From: Nocardia grenadensis NBRC 108939
GTDB lineage: Bacteria; Actinomycetota; Actinomycetes; Mycobacteriales; Mycobacteriaceae
Assembly (NCBI RefSeq): GCF_001613445.1
Contig: NZ_BDCJ01000002.1
Span: forward strand, 206,034-270,033
DNA: 64,000 nt
Reading direction: 5' to 3'
Shown here piece after piece: positions 9,166 through 19,086 of the stretch (within the stretch, counting starts at the first letter, position 1; every line of letters begins with the position of its first letter). The notes under the pieces were generated by a model. That model worked only from the letters and a program-made list of their open reading frames with translations. It did not search any database and was not told where the DNA came from. Both the position numbers and the translations under genes were made by a program.

Positions 9166-12100
9166 TCAGGCGTACTGCGGCGTCTCCGTTCGCGCCGTGG
9201 ACTCCTCCTCGAGCTCGGGGGGCGCCGGAACGGTATCGGCCGGCCCGTCCTGTTCCACCCCGGGCAGCAGCCGCGGCAATACCGTCGCTCCCGCGGTGGC
9301 GGCCAGCGCCGAGGTGTTCGCGATCGTCCAACCGACCGGACCCAGTGGCGTGCAGCCGAAGTACGTCCCCAGACCCGGTGTCATCACGATGACCCCCAGC
9401 ACCGCACCACTGGCGGCGGCGGTGAGCCATACCAGCGGGCTGCGGTAGCCCGCCACCAGGGTCTGCCCGAGCTGGGTGCCGATCAGTGCCACGAGTCCGA
9501 TGGTGTCCGCGCGCCGCTGGGTACCGGTGTAGCGTCCGGCCATCCAGGCGACCGAGGCGCCGGTGGCCGTCGCGACCCCGCGAATCCCGATGGTGCGCAG
9601 CAGGTCGGCGCCGAGACTGGCCGGGGGGATCGCGGCCAGCTGCCCCGCGCGCTGTTCGACCCAGCGCGCATCGGTGTCGGGTTCGGGGGTCTCCTGATCG
9701 CCGGCCAGGGCGAGCGCGAGCGCGGGGAACATATCGGTCAGCAGGTTCACCAGCAGGAACTGACGGGTCCCCAGCGGGGCGCGGCCACCGACGGCGGTAC
9801 CGAACAGTGTGAACGCGACTTCGCCCGCGTTACCGCCCACCAGGACGGCCACCGCATCGGCCACCCGCTGCCACATACTCCGGCCCTCGACCAGCGCATG
9901 CAGCAGCGCCCGCGGATCCGGTTCGGTGAGGACCAGGTCCGCGGCGTTGCGGGCGGCCGCCGAACCGTGCGCGGCGATACCGATCCCGATATCGGCGGTG
10001 CGGATCGCCGCGGCGTCGTTGCTGCCATCGCCGGTCATCCCCACGACATGTCCGGTCCGGCGCAGCGCGGCCACGATACGCACCTTCTGCTGGGGATCGA
10101 CACGGGCGAACACGGTGCTGCGCTCGATGAGTTCGGTCTGCGCGGTGTCGTCGAGTTCGTCGAGATCGGCACCGGTGGTCACGGTGTCGACGGTGATACC
10201 CAGCCGGCGCGCGACGGCCGCAGCCGTCACCGGGTGGTCGCCGGTGATCATCCGGACCGCGACACCGTTGTCCTCGAGCGCGCGGACGAGATACGGAGTC
10301 TGCGGCCGGGGCGTATCGGCGATCCCGAGGAATCCCAGCAGGGTCAGCCCCTCGACCACGTCCTCGACATCGTCGGGTGGACCGGACAGGTCGCGTCGGG
10401 CGACCACCAGCACGCGCAAACCCTGTTCCGCGAGATCGTGGACGGTGGCCTCGGCCCGCTCGCGCTCACCGTCGGTGTACACCCGGTCCGTCTTAGCGGA
10501 CGCGCCGCCGCGGACCCGGGTGCACAGGGGCAGGACGACCTCGGGCGCGCCCTTGACCACCAAGCGCAGTTTGTGGGTGGTCCGGCCCAATACCGCCGCG
10601 TACCCCCGGTTGGATTCGAACGGTATCTCGTCGATCGGGTCCCACCGGTGGTGCGCGTCCTCGCCCAGGATCTCGGCGGCGGCATCCAGTACGGCCCGGT
10701 CCGTGGCGTGCAGGACCGGCCCGTTATCCGGGTCGGGGCAGGCCCGTGCCGCGGCCCGTAGCAGCCGCCGGGCGGCCTCGCTGTCGCTGCCGGGCTCCCA
10801 CTGCGCGTTCAGGTCGGCGAGCGCGGTGAGCCGTAACCGGCCCTCGGTGAGGGTGCCGGTCTTGTCGAAGCACAGGGTGTCCACCCGGCCCAGGGCCTCG
10901 ACCGCGCGGTTGGCGCGGACCAGTACGCCATAGTGGGACAGCCGCCGTGCCGCGGCGAGCTGCGCCACGGTGGCGACCAGGGGCAGCCCTTCGGGTACCG
11001 CGGCGACCGCGACACCGACACCGTCGGCGATCGCCGCCCGCAGGGTGCGGCCACGGAGACCGCCGAGCGCGGTCACGATCGCGCCGCCGGACAGGGTGAG
11101 CGGCAGGGCGCGGTCGGTGAGGGCCCGCAGCTGTGCCTGGACGCCCCCCTTCTCCGGCGGTACCGCGCCCGCGGTGGCGCGCCCCGCCTGGGTATCGGCG
11201 CCGACCGCGACGACCACGGCCACCGCGGACCCGCTCACCACCGTGGAGCCCTCGAAGACCAGACAGGCCCGGTCGCCGAGCGCCGCGCCCGGCGTGGCCT
11301 CGACCTGTTTGGCTACCGTCACCGATTCGCCGGTGAGGCCGGACTCGTCCATTTCCAGGTCCTCGGCGCGCAACAGCCGGGCGTCGGCGGGCACCACCTC
11401 ACCGGCACGGATCGCGAACACATCGCCGACCACCAGACAATCGGCGGGAAGATCGGTGGTCGCCGGGTCCTCGGCGTCGATATCGGCGCGGCCGATCACC
11501 CGCCCGGACAGACGCTCGCCCTCGATGAGGTCGAACAACTCGTTCTCGGCGGCCTGGCGCTGGCGCGCGGAGATCATGGCGTTGACGGTGAGCACCGACG
11601 ACAGCAGTACCGCGTCCGAGGGTGATCCGAGAATCGCGGTCGCCGCGGCACCGACACCCAGAATCGGTGTCAGCGGATCGGCCAGTTCCCGGCGCATATG
11701 GCCGAGAAAATCGGTCAGCGACGACAACCGGGCCGCCGTCGCGCCGCGATCCGCGGGTACGTCGGTGGCCCGTTCGGCCGCCGGTGCCGGCTCGGGCAGG
11801 CGGGCCAGCACCTCATCCGGTTCCAGGGCGTGCCAGGGCAGCTGGGGCGCGTGCTCCGCGGCGGGGTGGGGCCGGACCGCACGGGCGCCGGCCACTGCAC
11901 CGTTGAACAGACCGGCGAAGTTCGCGGCGATCATGGGCGCGGAACGCGAGCGGGAGGCGGGCGAGGCCGCGAGCAGCAACCCGGTGAGGCTGCACGCCGA
12001 CAGTGCCAGGGTGCGGCCGCGTTCACTGACCTGCCGGGCCGGCTCGACCACGGCGAGAGTGCGCTGTACCTGCCCCAGGTCGCGGCACAGCAGATCGGCT

Positions 12101-13821
12101 GTCCAGGGCACGTGGATACCGCCCCCTTTACCGCCGATGATGCCGATCGCGACGTCGGCGTGGTCGAGTGCCTTGTGCGCGCGGGTGGCCAACACAGCGA
12201 CCGCGTGCCCCTGCTTCTGGAGGCGGTGGACGTGCGAGCTGAGCGAACCATGCGCGTTCACGAATTCGTCGGCGAGGCTGCGGAGTTCACCGGCGTCCCG
12301 GTGGCCGGCGAGCACCACCCGCAGCCCGGCCCGCCGTGCTGTGCCGAGCACATCGTGCGCCCGCGGGTCGAGCTCCCGCCCGATCAGGACGCGGCCGAGG
12401 ATCCGCTTTCCCTCACGTAGTTCGCGCCATACCGGGCGATTGGTGGCGCCGCGGTCGGGAGCCCCCGACTCGGGCCGTACCAGCCGCACCGCCTTCTTGC
12501 CCCCCGGACCCCCTTCGTCGGTGCCGGCCCACAGCAGCCGCTGCGCGGTGCTCCAGACCCGCGCCTCCGGCCAGCCCTCACCGGTCGTCTCCACCTCGAG
12601 CACCACTCGTCCGGACGTGGCCAGCGCTTCGCCGTCGACGACCAGCGCAGTGAGCCTGTCGAGCCGCCGCCACGCCGCCGGATGCAGAGTGAGCACCCCG
12701 GCGCCGGCGAGCGCGGTGGACACCGTCGCGGCGAATACTTCCCGGCCGGCGCGGGCCGTTTTCGGTGCGCCCAGCATGAGAGCGTCCGGAACGTCACCGA
12801 TACGACCCAGACCGGCCAGCGTGGCGGCTCCCGCCAGCGAGGCGGCCGCTGTTTCGTCGGCGACCTGTTCCACCGGGCCCCGGGGCATATCGGTGGGCCG
12901 GGTATGCGGCGGTAGCGGTTCGGTGACCCCGAAATGCTCGGCGTCGACGATATCGGTCTCCCACTGCTGCCACTGCCCGCGCCGGGCCAGTGCTTCGGTG
13001 AGGACGAACGCGCGCTGGACGGTATCGGCCAGCAGATTGGTGACCCCGCCGACTGTGCCCTCACCCAGTGCGACCCCTGCCGCGTTGGCGATGGCGAGCA
13101 GCAGGTCGGCACGGGTGCGGCCCAGCCGCTGTTCCAGATGTGTGCGCAGCCGGGGCTGAGCGTCGATGAACGCCGCCACCGCGCGCACACTGTGCATCAC
13201 CCCGCGCAGTGGCGGCACCGTACCCACGGCCGACACCGCGATGGCACACACGTCACCGGCCACTTCGATGGCCGCGGCCAGGACCGGTTCCCGGTCGGCC
13301 GGGAATTCGGCGGCGCGACTCCAGTCGGTGTCGGCGACATCGGACTCCTCTTCGACCTCTTCCACCACCGCCAGTAGCTTCTCCAGATCGGCGCCGCCGG
13401 ACAGCGCGGTGACGATCCGGCCGGTGACCGCGTTGACCCGCCACCATTCCACGCCGCGTAGCCGACCGAGGCGCTTCTCGAGCGAGCGGGTCACCGCCGG
13501 CCCCTGACCGTTGTCCAGGCCGCGCACCTCGATGGTCGCGTGATCCTCGGTCACCTCGACCCGGCGCTGGGCGCGGCGGTCCCGTGGGTCGACGAGTGCC
13601 GCCAGATCGTCGCGCAGACTCGCCGCGTCGTCGGATTCGAGCGTCGAGAGACCGGATGCGACCGTCGTGACGACCTTCTCCGCCGCTCGCCACGGTGCCT
13701 CGACCGCACGGAAGCCGGTGTCGAGGGCGCGACCGGTTCCGGTGCGTACCACCGCGGCCACAGTAGAAACCGGATCGTTCAGCAAGCGAGGAGACAGCAC
13801 GCTTCGCACAGAGGGACCCAT
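9166..13821 (-). CDS. ctpI: Giant P-type cation-transporting ATPase, CtpI type
   Basis: A 1551-aa membrane ATPase that couples ATP hydrolysis to cation transport; mycobacterial CtpI proteins are about 1630 aa. In order: a heavy-metal-associated-like fold near residues 90-150 (no CxxC), a degenerate transporter/ATPase half, and a full P-type core. The core has the actuator loop TGESV, a PEGLP membrane motif, phosphorylation site DKTGTLTEG, nucleotide-binding KGAPEV and hinge TGDGSNDAAAIR. PEGLP resembles P2-type pumps rather than CPx heavy-metal pumps, so the ion is uncertain. ATG 13821 (MGPSVRSVL) is taken; a longer frame to 14016 gives Arg-rich nonsense. GTG 13809 is an alternative. Divergent from the SDR gene at 14108. 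Confidence 0.87.
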   Translation of the reverse strand: MGPSVRSVLSPRLLNDPVSTVAAVVRTGTGRALDTGFRAVEAPWRAAEKVVTTVASGLSTLESDDAASLRDDLAALVDPRDRRAQRRVEVTEDHATIEVRGLDNGQGPAVTRSLEKRLGRLRGVEWWRVNAVTGRIVTALSGGADLEKLLAVVEEVEEESDVADTDWSRAAEFPADREPVLAAAIEVAGDVCAIAVSAVGTVPPLRGVMHSVRAVAAFIDAQPRLRTHLEQRLGRTRADLLLAIANAAGVALGEGTVGGVTNLLADTVQRAFVLTEALARRGQWQQWETDIVDAEHFGVTEPLPPHTRPTDMPRGPVEQVADETAAASLAGAATLAGLGRIGDVPDALMLGAPKTARAGREVFAATVSTALAGAGVLTLHPAAWRRLDRLTALVVDGEALATSGRVVLEVETTGEGWPEARVWSTAQRLLWAGTDEGGPGGKKAVRLVRPESGAPDRGATNRPVWRELREGKRILGRVLIGRELDPRAHDVLGTARRAGLRVVLAGHRDAGELRSLADEFVNAHGSLSSHVHRLQKQGHAVAVLATRAHKALDHADVAIGIIGGKGGGIHVPWTADLLCRDLGQVQRTLAVVEPARQVSERGRTLALSACSLTGLLLAASPASRSRSAPMIAANFAGLFNGAVAGARAVRPHPAAEHAPQLPWHALEPDEVLARLPEPAPAAERATDVPADRGATAARLSSLTDFLGHMRRELADPLTPILGVGAAATAILGSPSDAVLLSSVLTVNAMISARQRQAAENELFDLIEGERLSGRVIGRADIDAEDPATTDLPADCLVVGDVFAIRAGEVVPADARLLRAEDLEMDESGLTGESVTVAKQVEATPGAALGDRACLVFEGSTVVSGSAVAVVVAVGADTQAGRATAGAVPPEKGGVQAQLRALTDRALPLTLSGGAIVTALGGLRGRTLRAAIADGVGVAVAAVPEGLPLVATVAQLAAARRLSHYGVLVRANRAVEALGRVDTLCFDKTGTLTEGRLRLTALADLNAQWEPGSDSEAARRLLRAAARACPDPDNGPVLHATDRAVLDAAAEILGEDAHHRWDPIDEIPFESNRGYAAVLGRTTHKLRLVVKGAPEVVLPLCTRVRGGASAKTDRVYTDGERERAEATVHDLAEQGLRVLVVARRDLSGPPDDVEDVVEGLTLLGFLGIADTPRPQTPYLVRALEDNGVAVRMITGDHPVTAAAVARRLGITVDTVTTGADLDELDDTAQTELIERSTVFARVDPQQKVRIVAALRRTGHVVGMTGDGSNDAAAIRTADIGIGIAAHGSAAARNAADLVLTEPDPRALLHALVEGRSMWQRVADAVAVLVGGNAGEVAFTLFGTAVGGRAPLGTRQFLLVNLLTDMFPALALALAGDQETPEPDTDARWVEQRAGQLAAIPPASLGADLLRTIGIRGVATATGASVAWMAGRYTGTQRRADTIGLVALIGTQLGQTLVAGYRSPLVWLTAAASGAVLGVIVMTPGLGTYFGCTPLGPVGWTIANTSALAATAGATVLPRLLPGVEQDGPADTVPAPPELEEESTARTETPQYA

Positions 13822-14107
13822 GGGGGGGCGCCTACCCTCAGCAGGCCCGGCCAAACGCCGTCGACCGGCGTATTCGCCGCTCGGAGCGCAGTCGCGGCGG
13901 CGGGTATCGACTGTGATGCGATCCCGGGGGCGGCGGTGTCGGCAGTGTCCACGACCCCGTCCCCGGGTTAGCCTCCACAGGGAGCGGTGGACAGGACCAC
14001 CTCCTCGGCAGGGCACGCCGCGGCCACGAGCCGGGCGGTCGCGGCGAGCGCCCAGCAGCGGTTCTTCGCGGGGCCGCGGTCACGGGCAACCTCGACGAAG
14101 GAGTGCT

Positions 14108-15622
14108 ATGCGCTGTGTGGTGTTCGGGGCGACCGGTTACCTCGGTGGCCGACTGGTACCGGAACTCCTGCGCGCCGGTCATACCGTGCGGGTGCTCGCG
14201 CGGACCCCGGGCAAGCTCACCGACGCGCCGTGGCACGACCGGGTGGAGATCATCCGCGGTGATGTCACGGTCGCCGCGGACGTGCGGGAGGCACTGGCGG
14301 ACCAAGAGGTCCTGTACTACCTGGTCCATTCGCTGACCCGCGCGGATTTCGACACCGTGGACCGCGAGGCGGCGACCATCGTCGCCCGGGAGGCCGCGGC
14401 GGCCGGCCTCGGCCGGATCGTCTACCTGGGTGGGATAGCACCCGCCGGACAGGACCTGTCCCGGCACCTGTCCTCGCGCGCGGAGGTCGGCCGGATCCTG
14501 CTCGACAGTGCAGTGCCCGCGCTGGTGTTCCGGGCGGCAGTGGTCATCGGTTCGGGTTCGGCCAGTTTCGAGATGCTGCGCTACCTCACCGAACGGCTGC
14601 CGGTGATGGTCACCCCGCGCTGGGTACGGTCACGGATCCAACCGATCGCCGTCCGGGACGTGCTGTACTACCTGACTCGGGCGGCGGAACTCCCGGCCAC
14701 CGTGACCGGCGCGTTCGATATCGGGGGTCCGGATGTCCTCACCTACGAACAGATGATGCGGGTGTATGCGGAGGTGGCAGGGCTGCCGCGGCGGGTGATC
14801 GTCCCGGTGCCGGTGCTGACGCCGTGGCTGTCGGCGCAATGGGTGAATCTCGTGACGCCGGTGCCCCGGGCGATCGCGGTACCGCTGATGGAATCCCTGG
14901 TCAACGATGTCGTATGCGCCGAGCACGAGATCGCCGCACATATCCCCGACCCCGACGACGGCCTCACCGGGGTCCGCCGCGCGGTGGAACTGGCGTTGAC
15001 CCGCATCCGGGATTCGGATGTGCCGACCCGCTGGTCGGATGCCGGCCCCGCGCCCTCCGAGCCGTTGCCCACGGACCCGGTGTGGTCGGGCGGATCCCTC
15101 TACCAGGACCTCCGGGAACGTCCGACCACTGCGGATCCCGCCGCGCTGTGGACGGTGATCGAGTCCATCGGCGGCGAACACGGCTGGTATTCCTTCCCGC
15201 TGGCCTGGTCGCTCCGCGGCTGGCTGGACCGCCTCGCCGGCGGGGTCGGGCTGCGCCGGGGCCGGCGCGACCCGCACCGCCTCCACGAGGGGGAGGCGCT
15301 GGACTGGTGGCGGGTGGAACGGATCGAACGGCCCACTTTGTTGCGCCTGCGCGCGGAGATGCGGGTGCCGGGCCGGGCCTGGCTCGAGCTGGAAGTGCGT
15401 CCCGGTAACGGGCATGCCGGGGCGATCTACCGGCAGCGTGCCGTTTTCGAGCCGCACGGGCTGGCCGGACATTTGTACTGGAAGTCGATCGTGCCCTTCC
15501 ACGCTCTGGTATTCGGCGGAATGACCCGGAACATCACCGGCGCGGCCGAGAAGGCCGACGGCGGTCGCAGCGGGTCCGGCCGCCGCCGTGTGCTGAGCCT
15601 GCTGCATCGTCCGGCGCGCTGA
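14108..15622 (+). CDS. NAD(P)-binding SDR-type protein with DUF2867 domain
   Basis: A 504-aa two-domain protein. Residues 1-300 are an atypical NmrA-like SDR Rossmann domain (MRCVVFGATGYLGG; LVHSLTRADFDTVDREAA; YLGGIAP) and residues 330-500 are a DUF2867 domain (WWRVERIERPTLLRLRAEM; LYWKSIVPFHALVF). The full architecture is widespread in actinobacteria and commonly annotated as an NAD(P)H-binding oxidoreductase; the substrate is unknown. ATG 14108 is preceded by GAAGGAGTG. It is divergent from ctpI across 286 nt in which I see no strong operator. Confidence 0.85.
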   Translation: MRCVVFGATGYLGGRLVPELLRAGHTVRVLARTPGKLTDAPWHDRVEIIRGDVTVAADVREALADQEVLYYLVHSLTRADFDTVDREAATIVAREAAAAGLGRIVYLGGIAPAGQDLSRHLSSRAEVGRILLDSAVPALVFRAAVVIGSGSASFEMLRYLTERLPVMVTPRWVRSRIQPIAVRDVLYYLTRAAELPATVTGAFDIGGPDVLTYEQMMRVYAEVAGLPRRVIVPVPVLTPWLSAQWVNLVTPVPRAIAVPLMESLVNDVVCAEHEIAAHIPDPDDGLTGVRRAVELALTRIRDSDVPTRWSDAGPAPSEPLPTDPVWSGGSLYQDLRERPTTADPAALWTVIESIGGEHGWYSFPLAWSLRGWLDRLAGGVGLRRGRRDPHRLHEGEALDWWRVERIERPTLLRLRAEMRVPGRAWLELEVRPGNGHAGAIYRQRAVFEPHGLAGHLYWKSIVPFHALVFGGMTRNITGAAEKADGGRSGSGRRRVLSLLHRPAR

Positions 15623-15706
15623 ATCCTGCCCGGTGACGGCCCTTTCCGGCCGGGTACGCGCGGGTGGCGCGGCACGGTGTCGGAGGGCGCCGATACCCTC
15701 GGGCCC

Positions 15707-16777
15707 ATGTCGTTGGCATGGTTGCGTTCCCACGCCGTCGCCTGGTCACTGCCGCGCAGTCCGGGCTCACTCACCGAGGCCTTGGCCGAGCTGGAGTTCG
15801 TGCAGGCCGACCCCATCCGGTCGCCCGCCCGGGCGCAGGATCTGATCCTGCGCCACCGGGTGCGCGGCTACCGGGCCGGTGATCTCGACCGCGACTACCG
15901 CGCGCTCGGCATCGACGAAGATCTCCTCTACGCCTACGGATACACCGTGCCCCGGCTGCGTCCCTACCTGCATCCCCGCCACCACCCACGGGGTACGAAC
16001 GGCCAATTCCCGCACAACGAGCAGTCGGCGGCGGTACTGGATTTCGTCCGGGAACGCGGTGTGGTGCACCCCCGCGAGCTGCAAGCGCATTTCGGGCACC
16101 GCGGTGTGGTCAACGCATGGGGCGGCACCTCGTCGGCTACCACCGTCGCGCTCGAGGAACTCCACCGGTACGGGTTGCTGCGGGTAGCCGACCGCGTTTC
16201 CGGCATCCGGCGCTACGAGATCGCCGAACTCCCCGATGCCGTCCTGGACCCGGCCGAGCGCCGGCGGGCGCTGGCACTGCGGGTGGCGCGCACGCTCGCC
16301 CCCGCCACCGAATCGACTCTGGCCGCCACGGTCAATCGCATCGTCCGTCCGATCGGCGGCGCGACCGGTTCGGCGACCATCCGCGAACTCCTGGCCGGCG
16401 GCGAACTGTCCGCCCTGACCGTCGACGGAGTCCGCTATCTGTGGCCGTCGGACCTGGAGCCCACCGACCGCACGCCCCAGGCCCGGGCCCGCTTCCTCGC
16501 ACCCTTCGATCCCCTTGTCTGGGACCGGAAACGTTTCGGCCGGGTCTGGGGCTGGGACTATCGATTCGAGGCCTACACCCCGGTCGCCCAGCGGGTCCGC
16601 GGGTATTACGCGATGCCGATGCTGTGGCGCGACCGCGTGATCGGCTGGGCGAACTGCGCGGGCCCGGGTAGCGCGGTCGAGGTCGGATACGTGGACGGCG
16701 CCCCGAAGGGCCGAGCTTTCGCCACCGCCCTGGACGCGGAAATCCAACGGCTGCACAACTTCCTGAGCCCGAACTGA
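15707..16777 (+). CDS. AlkZ/YcaQ-like winged-helix DNA glycosylase
   Basis: A 356-aa member of the HTH_42 family, whose AlkZ/YcaQ members unhook DNA interstrand crosslinks or excise alkylated bases. The catalytic strand region reads EFVQADPIRSPARAQDLIL, giving the QxD form (Gln33, Asp35) typical of the YcaQ/AlkX subgroup rather than the QxQ of AlkZ. Downstream are winged-helix segments (LEELHRYGLLRVADR) and the conserved FLAPFDPLVWDRKRFGRVWGW block (quoted in part as FLAPFDPLVWDRKR). The start is ATG 15707; a GTG at 15677 in frame is possible but adds residues outside the family pattern. It probably acts in repair of alkylation damage. Confidence 0.85.
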   Translation: MSLAWLRSHAVAWSLPRSPGSLTEALAELEFVQADPIRSPARAQDLILRHRVRGYRAGDLDRDYRALGIDEDLLYAYGYTVPRLRPYLHPRHHPRGTNGQFPHNEQSAAVLDFVRERGVVHPRELQAHFGHRGVVNAWGGTSSATTVALEELHRYGLLRVADRVSGIRRYEIAELPDAVLDPAERRRALALRVARTLAPATESTLAATVNRIVRPIGGATGSATIRELLAGGELSALTVDGVRYLWPSDLEPTDRTPQARARFLAPFDPLVWDRKRFGRVWGWDYRFEAYTPVAQRVRGYYAMPMLWRDRVIGWANCAGPGSAVEVGYVDGAPKGRAFATALDAEIQRLHNFLSPN

Positions 16778-16934
16778 TTCACGCGAAGGTGGCGCGTGCT
16801 CGGCGTCCCTACCGTCGCTGCGCGGAAATGTATGTGCAAGCGCGCTTTTCGGACAGATTGACCGTAACGACACCACCGGCCGCCTCGATCTTCGGGTGAC
16901 ACATAACACGTTTGGGTCGGATCGAGGTGGGGTC

Positions 16935-18956
16935 ATGATGTCTCCGTTGCTGTCCAAGGGACAGAACTTGCAGCTGCCGGGTGATGTGCTGCAGCTGGAT
17001 GTGGTGCTCGGCTGGACGGAATCGGAGGTGGAAGTCGATGCTTCCGCACTCCTGCTGGACCAGGCCGGAAAGGTCCGCTCGGATGCGGACTTCGTGTTCT
17101 ACAACCAACCGGAATCCCGGGACGGATCGGTCCGTTTCCTGGGCACCAGCGTGACCGAGGAAGGGGCACAGGCCCGGGTCGCGCTCGACCTCTCGGCCGT
17201 ACCCGCCGAGGTGCAGACGGTCGCGCTGGCCGGCAGTCTCGTCACGGGTACATTCGGCGATCTCGGCAAACTCGCGTTCCGGGTGGTCGACGCGGCGGGG
17301 CACCTGCTGGCCGAATACGTCACCGCCGACGCGGTGAACGAATCCGCGTTCGTCTTCGGCGAGGTGTACCGCCGCGGCGACACGTGGAAGGTTCGCGCGG
17401 TCGGGCAGGGATGGGATTCTGGGCTGGCCGGTCTGGTCACGGATTTCGGGGTGTCCGTCGATGACGACGCCGCGGACCGGCCGAGCACACCGACCGATCC
17501 GCCGGAGCCCGGGACGGCGGTGCCGGCAGTTTCCGATACTCCCGCCGACGATGCGGTGGCGGCCGCTGCGACGGACACCCCGCCGTCGCAGCCGAGGCGC
17601 CGCGGTGTCCGGACCGCCAAGCGCGCGGCGCCGACCAGCAAGCCGATCGAGTTCGTGCTGGCCGAGAACGAAGCGTGGCAGCCCGCGCGGTTGTTCTCGG
17701 TGGCCGGAGTCGGCGCCGGCGAGGAGCAGGAACGCCGGGCCACTTCCGCGCTGGTCGCCACCATGCAGGCGGTTCGTCCGTTCGCGCGAGCACTGTGTGC
17801 GCGGGTCGGGGCACCGGCGGGTACATTCGAGGGCTATTTCGAAGTCCAGTACGACCGCGGTGACGCAAGGGTGATCCCGGACGCCGTGTTGCGCGTGGCC
17901 CGCGGTGGCCGGCTCTGGACCGGTCTGCTGGAGGTCAAGACCGGCGGCGGGAAACTGCGGCGCGAGCAGCTGGAGAGCTATCTCGATGTGGCGCGCAAGA
18001 AGAAGTACGACGCGGTGATCAGCCTGTCCAACGACATTCCCGCGGCCGCCGGCGAACTACCGGTACAGGTGGATCGCCGTAAACTCACCAAGGTCGCCCT
18101 GCGTCATCTGTCCTGGGCCGAGGTCTCACACGAGGCGCGCCGCTTGCTCGCGCACGGCGGGGTCGAGGATCCGTTGCAGACCTGGCTGCTCGGCGAGTTC
18201 CTGCGTTATCTGGACCATCCGCGATCCGGGGCAACGGAATTCGTGGATATGGGCAGGCACTGGGTCGCGGTGCGCGATGCCGTCACCTCGGGCACCCTGC
18301 GGGGCGGTGACCAGAAGGCGGCGGCGGTCGCCGAGCGGTGGGTGTCGCTGTCGCGTCACCTGGCATTGCGGCTGACCGCCGAACTCGGTGTCACCGTGAA
18401 ACACGTACTGCCGCGCCGGCACGCCTCCGATCCGGCGGTCCGGAACGCCGCGGTGGCGGAGCGGCTGGCCGCCGACGGGCTTTTCGAGGCGGTGCTGCGG
18501 ATCCCGGAGACGGCCGGTGATCTCGTGGTTGTCGCGGACATCCGGACGAACCGGATCCGTTCTCGTCTATCGGTTGCCGCACCGGGCGAGGGGACGTCGC
18601 TGCGGCGGCTGTCGTGGCTGCTCAAACAGCTCGCGGAGGCGCCGGATGCGGTGCAGGTCGAGGCGGTGTTCTCCGAGCGCGGCCACACCACCTGTGAGCA
18701 CCTGGACATCGTGCGCGCCGATCCCAAGGTGCTGACCACCGGCCGGACCGGTGAGATCGTCTCCTTCACGCTCGAACAGAGTTTCCCGATGGGCAACCGG
18801 CGCTCCGGAACCGCGGCGAGTTTCATCACCAGCGTGACCTCCTCCGTCGACGACTTCTACGGAAAGGTCGTACAGCCACTTCGGGAGTGGACCCCCGCCG
18901 CCCCGAAACAGGCCGAGCTGTTGCCGTCCGCGGCGGCCGGAGCGGTCGGCGAGTAG
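16935..18956 (+). CDS. TerD-domain protein fused to a PD-(D/E)xK nuclease-like domain
   Basis: A 673-aa cytoplasmic protein. Residues 1-175 are a TerD fold (LQLDVVLGWTESEVEVDASA; DFVFYNQPES; FRVVDAAGHLLAEY). A Pro/Ala/Thr-rich basic linker spans about 180-240. Residues 255-420 contain IPDAVLRVARGG (Asp near 315) and GLLEVKTGGGKL (Glu and Lys near 332 and 334), followed by an REQLESYLDVARKK helix. That is the D-(x)n-ExK layout of restriction-type nucleases. The C-terminal 250 residues are unassigned. TerD proteins bind Ca2+ and belong to tellurite/stress systems that have been linked computationally to DNA processing. ATG 16935 follows GAGGTGGGG. The nuclease call is motif-level inference. Confidence 0.8.
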   Translation: MMSPLLSKGQNLQLPGDVLQLDVVLGWTESEVEVDASALLLDQAGKVRSDADFVFYNQPESRDGSVRFLGTSVTEEGAQARVALDLSAVPAEVQTVALAGSLVTGTFGDLGKLAFRVVDAAGHLLAEYVTADAVNESAFVFGEVYRRGDTWKVRAVGQGWDSGLAGLVTDFGVSVDDDAADRPSTPTDPPEPGTAVPAVSDTPADDAVAAAATDTPPSQPRRRGVRTAKRAAPTSKPIEFVLAENEAWQPARLFSVAGVGAGEEQERRATSALVATMQAVRPFARALCARVGAPAGTFEGYFEVQYDRGDARVIPDAVLRVARGGRLWTGLLEVKTGGGKLRREQLESYLDVARKKKYDAVISLSNDIPAAAGELPVQVDRRKLTKVALRHLSWAEVSHEARRLLAHGGVEDPLQTWLLGEFLRYLDHPRSGATEFVDMGRHWVAVRDAVTSGTLRGGDQKAAAVAERWVSLSRHLALRLTAELGVTVKHVLPRRHASDPAVRNAAVAERLAADGLFEAVLRIPETAGDLVVVADIRTNRIRSRLSVAAPGEGTSLRRLSWLLKQLAEAPDAVQVEAVFSERGHTTCEHLDIVRADPKVLTTGRTGEIVSFTLEQSFPMGNRRSGTAASFITSVTSSVDDFYGKVVQPLREWTPAAPKQAELLPSAAAGAVGE

Positions 18957-19086
18957 AGGCGGCCTGTTTGTCCCGGGAGGTCGCGGGTAGCCGCTGACGG
19001 ATCGGCCCCGGCAGTCGCGTCCCGACCGGATCGCGGCCCATGTCGTCCTGCCGGGGCGGTAGAACTCGAGTCCGGAGGTGGCGGAG

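Noticed and set aside
10970..13159. A 729-codon open frame on the plus strand
   Set aside because: Antisense to ctpI. Ser/Arg/Ala-rich composition and no motifs; the ATPase signature lies on the other strand.
13822..14016. A 65-residue N-terminal extension of CtpI
   Set aside because: Arg/Gly-rich translation without homology, overlapping the divergent promoter region.
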